The position numbers and the translations under genes are program-made. From Diploptera punctata (Eukaryota > Arthropoda > Insecta > Blattodea > Blaberidae): a stretch of DNA of 64,000 bases. The notes under the pieces were generated by a model. It had not been told where the DNA came from. It was given only the letters and a program-made list of their open reading frames with translations, and made no database searches. Shown here piece after piece: positions 63,040-64,000 of the stretch. Location: assembly GCA_030220185.1 (NCBI GenBank), contig JASPKZ010000419.1:3987501-4051500 (forward strand). The letters run 5' to 3'. The stretch's first letter is position 1. Each line of letters opens with the position of its first letter.

Positions 63040-63535
63040 CTATTATTATAAATATTATTGTTGAATAATAGTACTAACAATAGGCCTAATAAGAAAAATA
63101 ATGGCAGCACTAATTTACATTTACGGCCAAGTTAAGGCCAGGGTTTTAAAATTTTATTGCTGGTTGTAATTGAGGCACAAGATCATAAGATACTATTTTA
63201 ATTTCGATACACAGCTAGATACACGTTTGTATGTTGAATATTTTACGATTTTATGGTTAGAGCTTTGAACACTTTTCCTGTCATGTCACGGACTGCTGAT
63301 AGCTATCATTATTTAAAATTAAATTAATTGATTTTTAAGGAAAATATAACCTGCATAACATCTATATTCAGCATTTGTTTATTAGATATAATAATCCATC
63401 TGGAATATAAATGAAAACTTTGTATATCTTCAATTTTTAAAATAGCATTTCTTATTTTATTTTATTTTGTTTTTTGTTGGTGTTAATATTAGACAACATT
63501 TGAATTCTGTAATGTGTAGGATATACGTTAATAAT
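63040..63535. other. Unassigned AT-rich interval
   Basis: No structure recognised. Confidence 0.35.
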
Positions 63536-63539
63536 ATTT

Positions 63540-63655
63540 TGAATTGTATTAAATATAATGTGGAACAGAAGATCTTATGACCTTAACTCTGCCACCTTAA
63601 ATAAAGGATTATTATTATTATTGTTATTATTACTATTATTATTATTATTATTTTA
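63540..63655 (+). repeat. LINE-E 3' terminus
   Basis: GTGGAACAGAAGATCTTATG ACCTTAACTCTGCCACCTTA AATAAAGG then (ATT)n, the shared ending of the LINE-E family (compare 5710-5770). Confidence 0.65.
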
Positions 63656-63659
63656 TATT

Positions 63660-64000
63660 TTTTTTAAATATTAGGGACAAATATAAAAATTACAGAAGAA
63701 TTAATTAGTGAAATTATCACTGAAATAAATTAGTGAAATTATAGAAATTACCAAATGTCTTCCAAAACAACAAACTGAAATTTTAAAGGCTCTGTGAAAT
63801 ACGTAATAAAAATACCGTTTGTCCGAAAATAAGTCTTGTTGTGGTGGTTGTGGTATGGAGCTATGTCGGTTAACAATTACTTTGGATTAATAAATGGGAA
63901 ATATTTCTGGTTATGATAGGAAGGATTATGTTATATAATTGCGGATTTACTGAAATTTGTTTCAAAATATGATTATAATTTTGTTGTAATAAATAGAGAC
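63660..64000. other. Unassigned AT-rich end of window
   Basis: A short direct repeat AATTAGTGAAATTAT occurs twice (63702-63716, 63729-63743). Nothing else recognised. Confidence 0.35.

Noticed and set aside
1..64000. Endogenous viral sequence or LTR retrotransposon
   Set aside because: No gag, protease, integrase or envelope-like frame and no pair of long direct repeats with TG...CA ends was seen; all reverse transcriptases here are of the non-LTR type.

Overview
The window is AT-rich eukaryotic DNA, almost certainly from an insect. Its repeat vocabulary looks to me like a large cockroach or termite genome (Blattodea, possibly Periplaneta). That placement rests on remembered resemblance, mainly of a GTAA-tailed LINE family and the tRNA-derived SINEs, and no search was run. 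I found no convincing host protein-coding gene, no functional tRNA or rRNA gene, no CRISPR array and no bacterial-type operon. Nearly every open frame worth reading is a decayed transposable-element protein or a translated microsatellite.

Layout. 1-1.9 kb: 3' two-thirds of an RTE-like LINE (LINE-B). 2.3-3.7 kb: reverse-strand LINE-C remains, partly mirrored at 6.8-7.4 kb. 4.5-4.8 kb: a tRNA-derived SINE (SINE-3). 5.4-5.8 kb: 3' end of a Jockey-like LINE (LINE-E). 7.43-8.56 kb: a large foldback element. 9.1-9.5 kb: another LINE tail. 10.7-11.2 kb: a deleted Tc1/mariner-superfamily element. 11.2-15.9 kb: LINE-D, with endonuclease remnant, reverse transcriptase and CCHC tail, split by a 1.4-kb TTAA-flanked piggyBac-like element. 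16.8-17.3 kb: a transposase-derived MITE. 18.3-20.9 kb: SINEs, LINE-A fragments and a 350-bp palindrome. 21.2-23.0 kb: a SINE and a hAT-like element. 23.5-28.4 kb: LINE-A copies, a transposase pseudogene and a mariner MITE with very long inverted repeats. 28.5-34.8 kb: SINEs, a small 9-bp-TSD MITE and a pogo/Tigger-like MITE. 37-39.7 kb: nested SINEs, a Jockey-type LINE and LINE-A. 40.3-48.4 kb: a cluster of five Helitron-like copies in both orientations, with LINE-A and a short Penelope-like piece inserted in them. 50-56 kb: SINEs, palindromes, two LINE tails fused into one ORF, and LINE-A scraps. 56.6-58.7 kb: a nearly full-length 1.47-kb Tc1/mariner-type element inside LINE-A. 59-64 kb: microsatellite-rich repeats and further LINE tails.

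The genes do not form a pathway. What the sequence records is a history of insertions. Several events can be reconstructed exactly from target-site duplications: TTAA, TA, an 8-bp hAT-type duplication, and 10-14-bp LINE duplications. Two hosts (LINE-D and LINE-A) show clear empty sites once the DNA transposon is mentally removed. Names LINE-A to -J and SINE-1 to -7 are labels used only in this annotation.
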